Shown here: one piece after another, positions 1 to 6,367 of the stretch
How the letters are laid out: each line of letters begins with the position of its first letter
Position numbering within the stretch: the first letter of the stretch is position 1
From: Actinomycetes bacterium
GTDB taxonomy: Bacteria > Actinomycetota > Acidimicrobiia > Acidimicrobiales > RAAP-2
Reading direction: 5' to 3'
Assembly: GCA_021787255.1 (NCBI GenBank)
Contig: JAJYMD010000453.1
Location: 1 to 11,969 of the forward strand
DNA length: 11,969 bases
Program-made: the position numbers and the translations under genes
Notes under the pieces: model-generated
Databases searched by the model: none
Seen by the model: the letters and a program-made list of their open reading frames with translations, nothing else
What the model was told of the DNA's origin: nothing

Positions 1-183
1 GGGCGCCTCGATGCGCGTCGCACGACCCACGCCCGTGGCGGAATGCTCCCAACCATGGGGGCCCGAGAAGTCCACCAGCTTGCGTGCGGCGAGCGCAGGA
101 GCGAGCCGCTCGCGCGCCTCGGCGTCGACGAGCGACCACGCCTCGTCGGTGAGGGGGGCGTGGGAACGCAGGAGGTTGTTCAC
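1..183 (-). CDS. enc: Encapsulin shell protein, N-terminal part (runs off the left edge)
   Basis: Only the first 61 codons are present. The protein begins MNNLLRSHAPLTDEAWSLVD and continues through a KLVDFSGPHGWEHSATGVGR stretch. This is the N-terminus typical of family 1 encapsulins, HK97-fold proteins that self-assemble into an icosahedral compartment. The start is a GTG at 181-183 with an AGGAGG ribosome site about 8 nt upstream, inside the end of the ferritin gene. That GTG shares the four bases GTGA with the ferritin stop codon, so the two are probably translationally coupled. Its neighbour encodes an encapsulated ferritin, so this shell most likely forms an iron-storage nanocompartment. 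The rest of the shell domain lies outside the window, so completeness cannot be judged. Confidence 0.88.
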   Translation of the reverse strand, partial: MNNLLRSHAPLTDEAWSLVDAEARERLAPALAARKLVDFSGPHGWEHSATGVGRATRIEAP

Positions 184-575
184 GACAGGCCTCCTCTCGG
201 GACCCCTCCGCCGAGACCGAGCGACCCTGACCGATCGATGCTGCCGGACTCCTGCTCCGGGGCAGTTCTGCCTTGCACGCGTGCTTCGACCTCGGTGATC
301 GAGCCTTCGCTGAACAGATAGGTCCGCATGTGCGCGTCGAGCGTCGGATCGTGCCGCCGCAACCACTCGAGGAGCATCATCGCATGCTCCTTCTCTTCGT
401 CTCGGTTGTGGGCGAGGATCGCAGCGAGCTCCGCGTCCTGGGTCGCGTCCACCCGCTGGTCGTACCAGTCGGCGGCTTCGAGCTCTTCTTGGAGCGACGT
501 GAGCGCGCGATGGCGGTCGACCGTCTCGGGCCGCAGCAGCGCCTCGTTCTCATGCAGACCCTCGCTGTTGGCCAT
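180..575 (-). CDS. encFtn: Encapsulated ferritin (EncFtn) cargo protein
   Basis: A 131-aa ferritin-like protein that oxidises Fe(II) inside an encapsulin shell. The core closely matches Rhodospirillum rubrum EncFtn as I recall it: EELEAADWYDQR, then AHNRDEEKEHAMMLLEWLRR, then RTYLFSEG. Aligning by these motifs, the ferroxidase ligands are present as Glu31, Glu61 and His64, and the entry-site residues as Glu30, Glu33, Trp37 and Tyr38, one number lower than in R. rubrum. After about residue 100 the protein becomes a flexible tail with SGSLGLGGGV at 116-125, which fits an encapsulin targeting peptide although the usual form is closer to LGIGSLK. The start is an ATG at 573-575 behind a triplicated GGAGGAGCC element. 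The stop overlaps the shell-protein start by 4 bp. Confidence 0.93.
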   Translation of the reverse strand: MANSEGLHENEALLRPETVDRHRALTSLQEELEAADWYDQRVDATQDAELAAILAHNRDEEKEHAMMLLEWLRRHDPTLDAHMRTYLFSEGSITEVEARVQGRTAPEQESGSIDRSGSLGLGGGVPRGGLS

Positions 576-605
576 CGGCTCCTCCGGCTCCTCCGGCTCC
601 TCCGG
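576..605 (-). repeat. 9-bp tandem repeat carrying three Shine-Dalgarno-like sites before encFtn
   Basis: On the plus strand the unit cggctcctc occurs three times in perfect tandem (576-584, 585-593, 594-602) and a fourth copy begins. On the coding strand this reads GGAGGAGCC repeated, ending 1 nt before the ferritin ATG. Each unit contains a GGAGGA anti-16S match. The nearest one, about 6 nt from the ATG, is the functional ribosome site; the other two are extra. Confidence 0.85.
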
Positions 606-675
606 CGCGCGCCCCTGGAGCCCGGCTCACGGTAGTGGACCGGGGGCAGCGGGTCGTCGCCGGCTCATCCCTGGC

Positions 676-924
676 TCATTGTTGGTAGTGCTCGACCGTC
701 TCCGGCGGGCGCTCTCCGGCGCCTTCGGGGTCGCGGCCTGCGTGCCGGAGAGCCCGCCGCTGGCGGAGCAGGTCCCACAGCTGGTCCAAGGTGACCTGCA
801 GCTGCTCCAGCCGGTCACGCTCCTCCTCGCTCAGCCCCTGAGCCGTGGTCGCGTGGGCCTCCTCGAGCACGCGCTCCTCGTCTGCGAGCTCCCCGATGCG
901 ACGGATGATCTCTGCGTCGTCCAC
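676..924 (-). CDS. DUF2630 family small protein
   Basis: An 82-aa acidic, probably helical protein beginning MDDAEIIRRIGELADEER, with a central LDQLWDLLRQRRALRHAGRDP segment and the ending VEHYQQ. This pattern (MDD start, LD.CWDLLRQRRA core, P....VE.Y ending) is that of the actinobacterial DUF2630 family. No biochemical role is known to me. The start is a GTG at 922-924 with a GGGAGG ribosome site about 10 nt upstream, part of a 14-bp duplication. It lies 42 bp downstream of lon on the same strand with no terminator visible between, so co-transcription with lon is likely. Confidence 0.85.
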   Translation of the reverse strand: MDDAEIIRRIGELADEERVLEEAHATTAQGLSEEERDRLEQLQVTLDQLWDLLRQRRALRHAGRDPEGAGERPPETVEHYQQ

Positions 925-930
925 GTCCGC

Positions 931-958
931 GATCCTCCCACGCTGATCCTCCCACGCT
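931..958 (-). repeat. Perfect 14-bp tandem duplication at the DUF2630 ribosome site
   Basis: The plus-strand unit gatcctcccacgct occurs at 931-944 and again at 945-958. On the coding strand each copy carries GTGGGAGGATC, so the ribosome-binding sequence GGGAGG is duplicated in the 42-bp lon-DUF2630 gap. Confidence 0.85.
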
Positions 959-966
959 TCCGGCGC

Positions 967-3372
967 TCAGGCGACTGCCTGGAGCGCGTCGAGCTGGTCG
1001 CCGGGCCTCCCCCCGTCCGCCCGACCGGACGAGAGCGCCGCACCGAGCACGTCGGCGACGGTGGCCGCGAGGTGCACGGTCATCTGCGCGCGCACGTCCT
1101 CTGGGACGTCCTCGAGGTCCGCACCGTTGCGCACGGGCAGGACGACCTCGGTCAGCCCCGCGCGGTGCGCGGCGAGCACCTTCTGCTTGACGCCGCCGAT
1201 CGGCAGCACGCGGCCTTGGAGCGTCACCTCGCCGGTCATGCCGAGGACCGGACGCACCGGCACGCCCGTCAGCAGGCTCACGAGCGCCGTCGTCATGGTG
1301 ACCCCCGCCGAAGGCCCGTCCTTGGGCACGGCGCCGGCCGGCACGTGGAGGTGGAACCGCTTTCCCGCGAACGCCCGTGCGTCGATGCCGAGCTCCCCGG
1401 CGTGCGAGCGCACATAGGAGAGCGCGATCTCCGCGGACTCCTTCATCACGTCACCAAGCTGGCCGGTCAGCGTCAGGCCCTCGGGCCCGTCCGACACCGA
1501 CGCCTCGACGTACAGCACGTCACCGCCTGCGCCCGTCACCGCGAGCCCGGTCGCGACGCCCGGCACGCCCACGCGGTCGGCGGGCTCGAAGAAGAACCGC
1601 GGCCGACCCAGCCAGCTTCTCACGTCTGCGGCGTCGACCACGACCGGCGTGGTCGCCTTGCCGGAGGCCAACGCAGTCGCGACCTTGCGCGAGAGCCGCC
1701 CGAGCTCTCGCTCGAGCGAGCGAACCCCCGCTTCTCGCGTGTAGTCGGCGACGACCGTAAGCAGCGCGGCGTCGGTCACTTCCAGCTCGTCCGTCCTCAA
1801 CGCGGCGCGCGACACCTGCTGGGGCAGGAGGTGGTGGCGAGCGATCGCGACCTTCTCCGCCTCGGTGTACCCGTCGAGGTGGATGACCTCCATGCGGTCG
1901 AGCAGCGGGGGCGGCACCGTGTCCACGACGTTGGCCGTCGCGATGAACAAGACCTTCGACAGGTCGAGCTCCACCTCGAGGTAGTGGTCGCGGAACGTGT
2001 GGTTCTGGGCGGGGTCCAGCACCTCCAGCAACGCCGACGACGGATCCCCCCGGTAGTCCGACCCGACCTTGTCGACCTCGTCCAGCAGGACCACGGGGTT
2101 CATGGTCCCCGCTTCACGCAGCGCGCGCACGAGACGCCCCGGCTGGGCCCCCACGTACGTGCGACGGTGGCCACGGATCTCCGCCTCGTCTCGAACCCCC
2201 CCGAGCGCCACGCGCACGAACTTCCGCCCGAGCGCCCGAGCGACGGACTCCCCCAGCGACGTCTTGCCGACCCCGGGCGGACCCACCAGCGCGAGGATCG
2301 CGCCGGCGCCCCGGCCTTGCACCGGAGCGAGACGTCGTTCGGCCTGGAGCTTGCGAACCGCAAGGTGCTCGAGGATCCGGTCCTTCACGTCACGGAGCCC
2401 GTCGTGGTCCTCGTCCAGGATCTCGGCGGCTGCGGCCACGTCGAGGCGATCCTCGGACTCCACGCCCCAAGGCAGCTCGAGGACGGTGTCGAGCCAGGTC
2501 CGGATCCAGCCGTTCTCGGGGTTCTGCTCGCTGGTTCGCTCGAGCCTGTCGATCTCGCGCTCGACAGCGGCCTGGACCTTCTCGGGCAGCTCGCGCGACG
2601 CCAGCTTCGCTCGGTAGTCGTCTGGATCGTCCCCGCCCTCGCGGGCGCCCAGTTCCCCGAGCTCTTTGCGGATCGCCTCGAGTTGACGACGGAGCAGGAA
2701 TTCCCGTTGGGTGCGCTCCATCCCTTCCTCGACGTCGGTCTTGATCCGCTCGCGAAGGGCGAGGTCCGCGAGCGTGTCCCGTGCCCAGCCAAGCACGAGC
2801 CGCAGCCGGGCCTCGACGTCGATGGTCTCGAGCACCTGCACCTTCTGGGCGAGCGTGAAGTCGGGCGAGTAGCCCGACAGGTCCGCGAGCCTGCCAGGAT
2901 CGGTGATCTCGCGCAGCTGCGCGGCGATGCGGCGCTCGCCGCGCTCGATCAGGATGTTCTCGAGCACGGCGCGGTACTCCCGGGCGAGCTCCGTCGAGGC
3001 GGGCGACGCGGCCTCCTCCTCCACGACCTCGGCTTCGACCCACAGCGCATCACCGGTCCCGGGCACACCGGTACCGATGTGGGCACGCCGATCTCCCCTG
3101 ACGACGATGGCGACCATGCCTCCGGGAAGCTCGCCCCGCTCGGTGATCTCCGAGACCACGCCCACGGCCGCGTACCGGCCCTCGATGTGGGGCACGAGCA
3201 GCAGGCGGCCGCCGGCCGACACGGCCGCGTCCGCGGCCGCAACCGCCTCACGGGACTCGAGCGCCATGGTGAAGACCATGCCGGGGAGCATCACTCCGGA
3301 CTTGAGAGGGAGCAGGGGAAGGGTCAGCCGTTCCAAGGGATGTTCATCTCCGATCCGTCCTGCCGTCTCCAC
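967..3372 (-). CDS. lon: ATP-dependent Lon protease
   Basis: A cytoplasmic serine protease of the AAA+ class that unfolds and degrades damaged and regulatory proteins. At 801 aa it has full family length. The N-terminal substrate-binding domain (LTLPLLPLKSGVMLPG near residue 16) is followed by a coiled region (about 215-300), Walker A GPPGVGKT at 364-371, Walker B LLDEVDK with Asp431-Glu432, and the C-terminal protease domain. The catalytic dyad is Ser688 in PKDGPSAG and Lys729 in GGVKQK, 41 residues apart compared with 43 in E. coli. The start is taken as the GTG at 3370-3372, the last in-frame start before a 9-bp repeat array. It lacks a clear ribosome site, so a start a few codons later (for example TTG at LERLTLPLLPL) is possible. 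DUF2630 follows 42 bp downstream. Confidence 0.96.
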   Translation of the reverse strand: METAGRIGDEHPLERLTLPLLPLKSGVMLPGMVFTMALESREAVAAADAAVSAGGRLLLVPHIEGRYAAVGVVSEITERGELPGGMVAIVVRGDRRAHIGTGVPGTGDALWVEAEVVEEEAASPASTELAREYRAVLENILIERGERRIAAQLREITDPGRLADLSGYSPDFTLAQKVQVLETIDVEARLRLVLGWARDTLADLALRERIKTDVEEGMERTQREFLLRRQLEAIRKELGELGAREGGDDPDDYRAKLASRELPEKVQAAVEREIDRLERTSEQNPENGWIRTWLDTVLELPWGVESEDRLDVAAAAEILDEDHDGLRDVKDRILEHLAVRKLQAERRLAPVQGRGAGAILALVGPPGVGKTSLGESVARALGRKFVRVALGGVRDEAEIRGHRRTYVGAQPGRLVRALREAGTMNPVVLLDEVDKVGSDYRGDPSSALLEVLDPAQNHTFRDHYLEVELDLSKVLFIATANVVDTVPPPLLDRMEVIHLDGYTEAEKVAIARHHLLPQQVSRAALRTDELEVTDAALLTVVADYTREAGVRSLERELGRLSRKVATALASGKATTPVVVDAADVRSWLGRPRFFFEPADRVGVPGVATGLAVTGAGGDVLYVEASVSDGPEGLTLTGQLGDVMKESAEIALSYVRSHAGELGIDARAFAGKRFHLHVPAGAVPKDGPSAGVTMTTALVSLLTGVPVRPVLGMTGEVTLQGRVLPIGGVKQKVLAAHRAGLTEVVLPVRNGADLEDVPEDVRAQMTVHLAATVADVLGAALSSGRADGGRPGDQLDALQAVA

Positions 3373-3470
3373 CTGGGGTTCTCGAGGATCTCGGAGGCCT
3401 CGGGGTTCTCGGGGATCTCGGGGTTCTCGGGGATCTCGGGGTCCTCGAGGATCTCGGAGGCCTCGGGGTC
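3372..3470 (-). repeat. Array of 11 nine-bp units directly upstream of lon
   Basis: Reading the plus strand, units of the form ctcgRggNN follow one another without gaps: a degenerate first unit at 3372-3380, ctcgaggat at 3381, ctcggaggc at 3390, then alternating ctcggggtt and ctcggggat, a ctcggggtc at 3435, and a second ctcgaggat, ctcggaggc, ctcggggtc series from 3444. The block from 3381 recurs at 3444, 63 bp away, so a larger duplication occurred on top of the 9-bp expansion. In one coding-strand frame it reads as E-[ND/I]-P repeats, but no start supports translation. Confidence 0.85.
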
Positions 3471-3646
3471 CTCGTGAGCTCGGAGACGTGCTCGGACGAC
3501 TGGTGAACGCTTTCGCGCCCCCGTGGTATTCCGCCAGGCGGTCGAAAGCCGTGACCGGAGGCTCGTCGGAGCCCGACGATCGCGCCGCGAGGAGCCGCGG
3601 TGCTTCGACGCGGGCGACCTCTCACGCTCTCAGGCGGAGCTCGCTC
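3471..3646. other. Intergenic region between lon and the 167-aa gene
   Basis: Together with the 9-bp array this makes a 274-bp gap that should hold the lon promoter. I see no HAIR (CTTGAGT-N7-ACTCAAG) or CIRCE element, no DosR-type palindrome and no convincing -35/-10 pair. A frame in phase with lon stays open through most of it but has no ATG, GTG or TTG start. Confidence 0.5.
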
Positions 3647-4150
3647 TCAGGCAGGGCTCGACCCCGTCCTGGGAAGGAACACGCGTGCCTGCCACGTCCC
3701 GGTCAGCGGCACGAGCGCGAGCCCCGCGCCCGCCTCGAGCATCCAGTGGAGCACCTCGTCGGGCGCCGCGTCACGCACAGGGTGGACGATCAACCCTCGG
3801 CGGGCGTGGTCCTGGCTGACGCGCCAACCGACGGGCACCCCGGCCCCGAGCTCGGCGAGCTGCGCGGCGGCACGACGCCCACGCGGGTGGAGGATCCCGA
3901 CGCGCTGCTCGCCGGCCCCGCCCCTGCCCGCGCCCGCCGCGATCCAGGTGCACATGGTCACCGGAGGCTGAGCCGACCCGAAGAGCGCGGAGAGCACCCC
4001 GCGCGAGGGAGGTTCCACCTCTTCTTCGGGGACACCCGGCAGGAGGTTCATCCAGCCGTCGTGCGCCTCGGAAAGGACGCGCATCCACTCGAGCACGTCT
4101 GAAGTCTCAGGCGGACGGAACTCGAACTGCTCGACTCGGCGCCCTGCCAT
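3647..4150 (-). CDS. Conserved hypothetical protein, 167 aa
   Basis: I do not recognise a named family. From the ATG at 4148-4150 the protein begins MAGRRVEQFEFRPPETSDVL, has no signal peptide or membrane segment, and ends in a segment with a repeated hydrophobic character (VPVGWRVSQDHARRGLIVHP, then VLHWMLEAGAGLALVPLTG). The GWR..QDH.RRGL and VPLTG.W patterns resemble unnamed actinobacterial proteins I have seen. A longer frame extends up to 4288 but its extra 46 residues are low-complexity and overlap a hairpin, so I reject it. No Shine-Dalgarno sequence is visible; TAGACA sits 7 nt before the ATG, so a leaderless transcript is possible. It is transcribed toward lon, 274 bp away. Confidence 0.65.
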   Translation of the reverse strand: MAGRRVEQFEFRPPETSDVLEWMRVLSEAHDGWMNLLPGVPEEEVEPPSRGVLSALFGSAQPPVTMCTWIAAGAGRGGAGEQRVGILHPRGRRAAAQLAELGAGVPVGWRVSQDHARRGLIVHPVRDAAPDEVLHWMLEAGAGLALVPLTGTWQARVFLPRTGSSPA

Positions 4151-4241
4151 CGCGAAGTGTCTACCGCACGGACAAGACAAAGAAGACCACGCATCCAGCC
4201 TCACGCCGCCACAGATGGCCCGACGAGGGCCGGAGACGACG

Positions 4242-4271
4242 CCACCCTCCCGGCGAGAGCCGGGAGGGTGG
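4242..4271. terminator. Perfect 12-bp hairpin, terminator-like
   Basis: CCACCCTCCCGG at 4242-4253 pairs perfectly with CCGGGAGGGTGG at 4260-4271 around a 6-nt loop. It lies 77 bp past the membrane-protein stop and about 90 bp before the next gene. No T-tract follows on either strand, which is common in high-GC actinobacteria. Confidence 0.7.
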
Positions 4272-4305
4272 AGGTCGGGAGAAGGCACGAGGACGGTTCC
4301 TCTCC

Positions 4306-4337
4306 CCCGGCGCCCGGTGTCAGAGGCGGGCGCCGGG
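4306..4337 (-). terminator. 11-bp hairpin just after the membrane-protein stop
   Basis: CCCGGCGCCCG at 4306-4316 pairs with CGGGCGCCGGG at 4327-4337 around a 10-nt loop. It begins about 11 bp downstream of the stop codon of the two-TM gene, the position expected of its intrinsic terminator. With the second hairpin at 4242-4271 it forms a tandem terminator. Confidence 0.75.
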
Positions 4338-4348
4338 ATCCGGTGCGC

Positions 4349-4939
4349 TCACGCCGCCTTGGCGGTCGAGACCGAGCCGGTGTGCGGGAACTCCTCCTCC
4401 ACCGGCACCTTGCGGACGTGCCAGAGGCCGAGCCCGGTGAGCACCAGCAGCACGAAGGCCGCACAGAAGGCCGCCAGCGCTCCGTCGAGAGCGAGTGTGC
4501 CGAAGACCGAGAAGGCGTACGCCTGCAACAGGAGCCCCTGGAGGGTGACCGCCCTGAAGCTCGTTGTCACGAGCGCGGCCATCTTCGCTGTCTTGGGGTG
4601 GGCCATCGCGTACGCGGAGATCTTCGCGTACACGCCGTGGAACGGCATCGGGTACACGTCCATCTGGACCTTGTAGGCATAGGCCTTGGCCTCCGCCCCG
4701 GTGAGCACCTGCTTGCCGGCGTACGGAAGCTGCACCGAACGCGAGATGTAGTTCTCGCTGTGCTTTGTGTTGATTGTCTTGGCCGACGGGAAGAAGATCT
4801 CCTGACGGGCCAGCTGGTTGTGGACCTCGTTGTTGGTGAAGTTGTACCCCCACAGGAGCAGGGCCCCCGCGGCGATCAGGACGATGGTGAGCATCGCTCC
4901 GCCGCTCGTCAGCAGCAGGTCCAGCGTCTTGCGTTTCAT
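4349..4939 (-). CDS. Two-TM membrane protein, actinobacterial hypothetical
   Basis: A 196-aa protein starting at ATG 4937-4939 with a GGGAG ribosome site about 11 nt upstream. Residues about 9-31 (LLLTSGGAMLTIVLIAAGAL) form the first membrane helix and about 140-172 the second. Between them is a loop of about 110 residues, probably extracytoplasmic, with NNEVHNQLARQEIFFPSAKT, an alanine/tyrosine-rich middle and MAHPKTAKMAALVTTSFRAV. The NF.N..VH.QL..Q.I.FP pattern with a late LRG/LQG-LLL-AY segment recurs in unnamed actinobacterial membrane proteins; I know no function. The gene is monocistronic by appearance, with two hairpins behind it. Two palindromes resembling DosR boxes lie about 95-130 bp upstream, so control by the DevR-like regulator is plausible. 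Confidence 0.8.
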   Translation of the reverse strand: MKRKTLDLLLTSGGAMLTIVLIAAGALLLWGYNFTNNEVHNQLARQEIFFPSAKTINTKHSENYISRSVQLPYAGKQVLTGAEAKAYAYKVQMDVYPMPFHGVYAKISAYAMAHPKTAKMAALVTTSFRAVTLQGLLLQAYAFSVFGTLALDGALAAFCAAFVLLVLTGLGLWHVRKVPVEEEFPHTGSVSTAKAA

Positions 4940-5031
4940 GGTCTTCGCTCCCTTCGCGACCGTTCCGGTCTCCCGACGCCCCCTTCGGAACGTCCTAGGG
5001 AAAGGGTGCTCGCTCCGGACATGCTGTGGGA

Positions 5032-5045
5032 GGGCCGGAGGTCCC
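5032..5045 (-). promoter_or_regulatory. Candidate DosR-type box, proximal to the two-TM gene
   Basis: On the gene's strand the site reads GTGGGACCTCCGGCCCTCC. It matches the GGGAC left half of the DosR consensus (TTSGGGACTWWAGTCCCSAA) and has a CC-rich right half. Its centre lies about 100 bp upstream of the ATG and 22 bp, about two helical turns, from a second similar site. No clear -10 sequence was found downstream. Confidence 0.45.
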
Positions 5046-5053
5046 ACCGCCGA

Positions 5054-5067
5054 AGGCCGAAAGTCCC
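5054..5067 (-). promoter_or_regulatory. Candidate DosR-type box, distal to the two-TM gene
   Basis: On the gene's strand this reads CTTGGGACTTTCGGCCTTC. The left half TTGGGACTTT matches the consensus perfectly; the right half is GGCCT rather than GTCCC. It shares the pattern GGGACNTYCGRCC with the sites at 5032-5045 and 6351-6364. Confidence 0.5.
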
Positions 5068-5109
5068 AAGATCGCGCCGCTCTCGCGCACGGCCGTGGCG
5101 ACAGGGACG

Positions 5110-5128
5110 GCTCAGCAGACCACTGAGC
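5110..5128 (-). terminator. Weak hairpin downstream of the sigma factor gene
   Basis: GCTCAG at 5110-5115 can pair with CTGAGC at 5123-5128 around a 7-nt loop, about 70 bp past the sigma gene stop. Between it and the stop lies a 12-bp direct repeat (gatcaccgaggg at 5134-5145 and 5171-5182, 37 bp apart). The stem is short, so the terminator call is weak. Confidence 0.3.
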
Positions 5129-5195
5129 AAGCGGATCACCGAGGGGCCCGGCAAGGGGCACAGGAAAGGCGATCACCGAGGGCTTACGAAACGGC

Positions 5196-6137
5196 TCAGG
5201 AAGCCCAGGACACGCGCTGGAGGCGGTGCCTCAACGTCGCGAGCGCGCGCATCTCGATCTGCCGCACCCGCTCGGGTGAGATCGAGAGGAGCGCGGCCAC
5301 CTCCGTCGCCGTGCGCGGGCCGTCCGCCGACCCGATCCCATAGCGCAGGCGGAGGACCGTCGCGGACGATGCGGAGAGTCCCTCGAGGAGATGGTCGACC
5401 TCACGCGGCAGGACTGCCGAGATCGCGACGTCGCCGACGTCGCCCGACGCGTCCGTGATGAGCTCGCCCAGCTCGTTGCCGTCTTCGTCGATGGGCATGG
5501 ACATCGACACGACAGGTGCCGCGGCTCTGCGGATCGCAACCACGTCCGCCATGCGGATGCCGGTCTCGTCCGCGAGCTCCCTGGTCCCTGGCGCGTGCCC
5601 GAGCCGCCGCTCGAGCCGTTCTGCCGTCTCCGACAACGCGCGCGCCTGGTCGCGCCGGTGTCGGGGCAGCCGCACCACGGACGACGAGTCGCCTACCGCC
5701 TGAGCGACCCCCTTGCGGATCCACCAGGTCGCGTACGTCGAGAACTTGTACCCTCGTCGCCAGTCGAACCGCTCGATCGCGTGCAGCAGGCCGATGTTGC
5801 CCTCTTGGACGAGATCGGCCAACTCGACGCCTCTGTGCTGGTAGCGCTTGGCGATCGAGACGACCAGGCGGAGGTTCGACCTGATGAACTCATGGCGGGC
5901 CTTCGTGCCTGCATCGACCGCATCTTCGAGCGCCCGCTTGCGCTCGCGGCTCATCGGGGGGGCTTGCTCGAGCTCGTGAGCCGCGCGCCGGCCCTCCTCG
6001 ATCGTCTGGGCGAGGCGTACCTCGTCGGCACGCGTCAGGAGGGTATGCCAGCCGAGCTCGTCGAGGTACAGACGCATGAGGTCCAGGTCCCGGTCACCCG
6101 GGTGCCTGCCGCCATCTCCCCCTTCGTGCTCCATCAT
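5196..6137 (-). CDS. Group-2 sigma-70 family RNA polymerase sigma factor
   Basis: A 313-aa sigma factor. Region 1.2 (DLMRLYLDELGWHTLLTRADE, about 19-40) is followed by region 2 (FIRSNLRLVVSIAKRYQ from 84, then DLVQEGNIGLLHAIERFDW and the region 2.4 motif YATWWIRKGVAQAV at 135-148), region 3 (about 155-215) and region 4 (VLRLRYGIGS at 261-270 and the helix-turn-helix TATEVAALLSISPERVRQIE at 276-295). Region 1.1 and the long insert of the housekeeping factor are absent, which marks a non-essential group-2 factor of the HrdB/SigB type; a stress role is inferred. The start is the ATG at 6135-6137 with GGAGG 6 nt upstream; the next codon is also ATG. It is divergent from ftsH, and a DosR-like box lies about 80-95 bp upstream. 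Confidence 0.95.
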   Translation of the reverse strand: MMEHEGGDGGRHPGDRDLDLMRLYLDELGWHTLLTRADEVRLAQTIEEGRRAAHELEQAPPMSRERKRALEDAVDAGTKARHEFIRSNLRLVVSIAKRYQHRGVELADLVQEGNIGLLHAIERFDWRRGYKFSTYATWWIRKGVAQAVGDSSSVVRLPRHRRDQARALSETAERLERRLGHAPGTRELADETGIRMADVVAIRRAAAPVVSMSMPIDEDGNELGELITDASGDVGDVAISAVLPREVDHLLEGLSASSATVLRLRYGIGSADGPRTATEVAALLSISPERVRQIEMRALATLRHRLQRVSWAS

Positions 6138-6217
6138 CGCAATCCTCCGTTCCTCGGCGCGCCCCGCGGCGCACGAAGCCAGGGTCCAGGAGTAACCCAG
6201 CGTCCCGAGAGCGGCTA

Positions 6218-6231
6218 GGGACTGAAGTCCT
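6218..6231. promoter_or_regulatory. Strong candidate DosR/DevR box
   Basis: The site GGGACTGAAGTCCT matches the palindromic core GGGACTWWAGTCCC at 11 of 12 non-W positions: a perfect left half GGGACT and five of six in the right half. It is the best match seen in the window and lies between the divergent sigma and ftsH genes. The DevR-like protein encoded at 10231-10905 carries the residues that contact such a box. Confidence 0.68.
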
Positions 6232-6324
6232 TTCCACGCGGCCGAGCGCGCTCCCGAGCCCTACGTCCTTCGACCGGGGACGGAGCCCGCGCGGCGCGGC
6301 CCTGCTCGACGGGGTGGGGGCACG

Positions 6325-6348
6325 GAGCTCACGAGCTCACGAGCTCAC
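6325..6348. repeat. 8-bp triplicate upstream of ftsH
   Basis: The unit gagctcac occurs three times in perfect tandem (6325-6332, 6333-6340, 6341-6348). It ends 2 bp before a candidate regulator palindrome and about 63 bp before the ftsH start. Confidence 0.85.
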
Positions 6349-6350
6349 AA

Positions 6351-6364
6351 GGGACATTCGACCC
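6351..6364 (+). promoter_or_regulatory. Second candidate DosR-type box, ftsH-proximal
   Basis: GGGACATTCGACCC keeps the GGGAC left half and a GACCC right half, matching 10 of 14 positions of the consensus core. It fits the GGGACNTYCGRCC pattern shared with the two sites upstream of the two-TM gene. Its centre is about 54 bp upstream of the ftsH start. Confidence 0.45.
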
Positions 6365-6367
6365 TCC

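Noticed and set aside
328..3477. A 1049-codon plus-strand open frame opposite lon, DUF2630 and encFtn
   Set aside because: It is antisense to genes with clear motifs, and its translation is Arg/His-rich with no domain. Long shadow frames are expected at this GC content.
3344..3625. Possible Pro/Arg or Glu-x-Pro repeat protein encoded by the 9-bp array
   Set aside because: All three frames stay open because the unit is 9 bp. No start with a ribosome site precedes the acidic frame, and the array abuts lon.
3471..3646. HspR (HAIR), CIRCE or DosR element controlling lon
   Set aside because: No matching inverted repeats were found, so direct DosR control of lon is not supported by sequence.
4151..4288. 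N-terminal extension of the 167-aa hypothetical protein
   Set aside because: The extra residues have odd composition and the DNA includes the 12-bp terminator-like hairpin. ATG 4150 is a better start.
4157..5458. A 433-codon plus-strand open frame across the two-TM gene and the end of the sigma gene
   Set aside because: Low-complexity Arg/Pro/Gly product, opposite two better-supported genes and running through hairpins.
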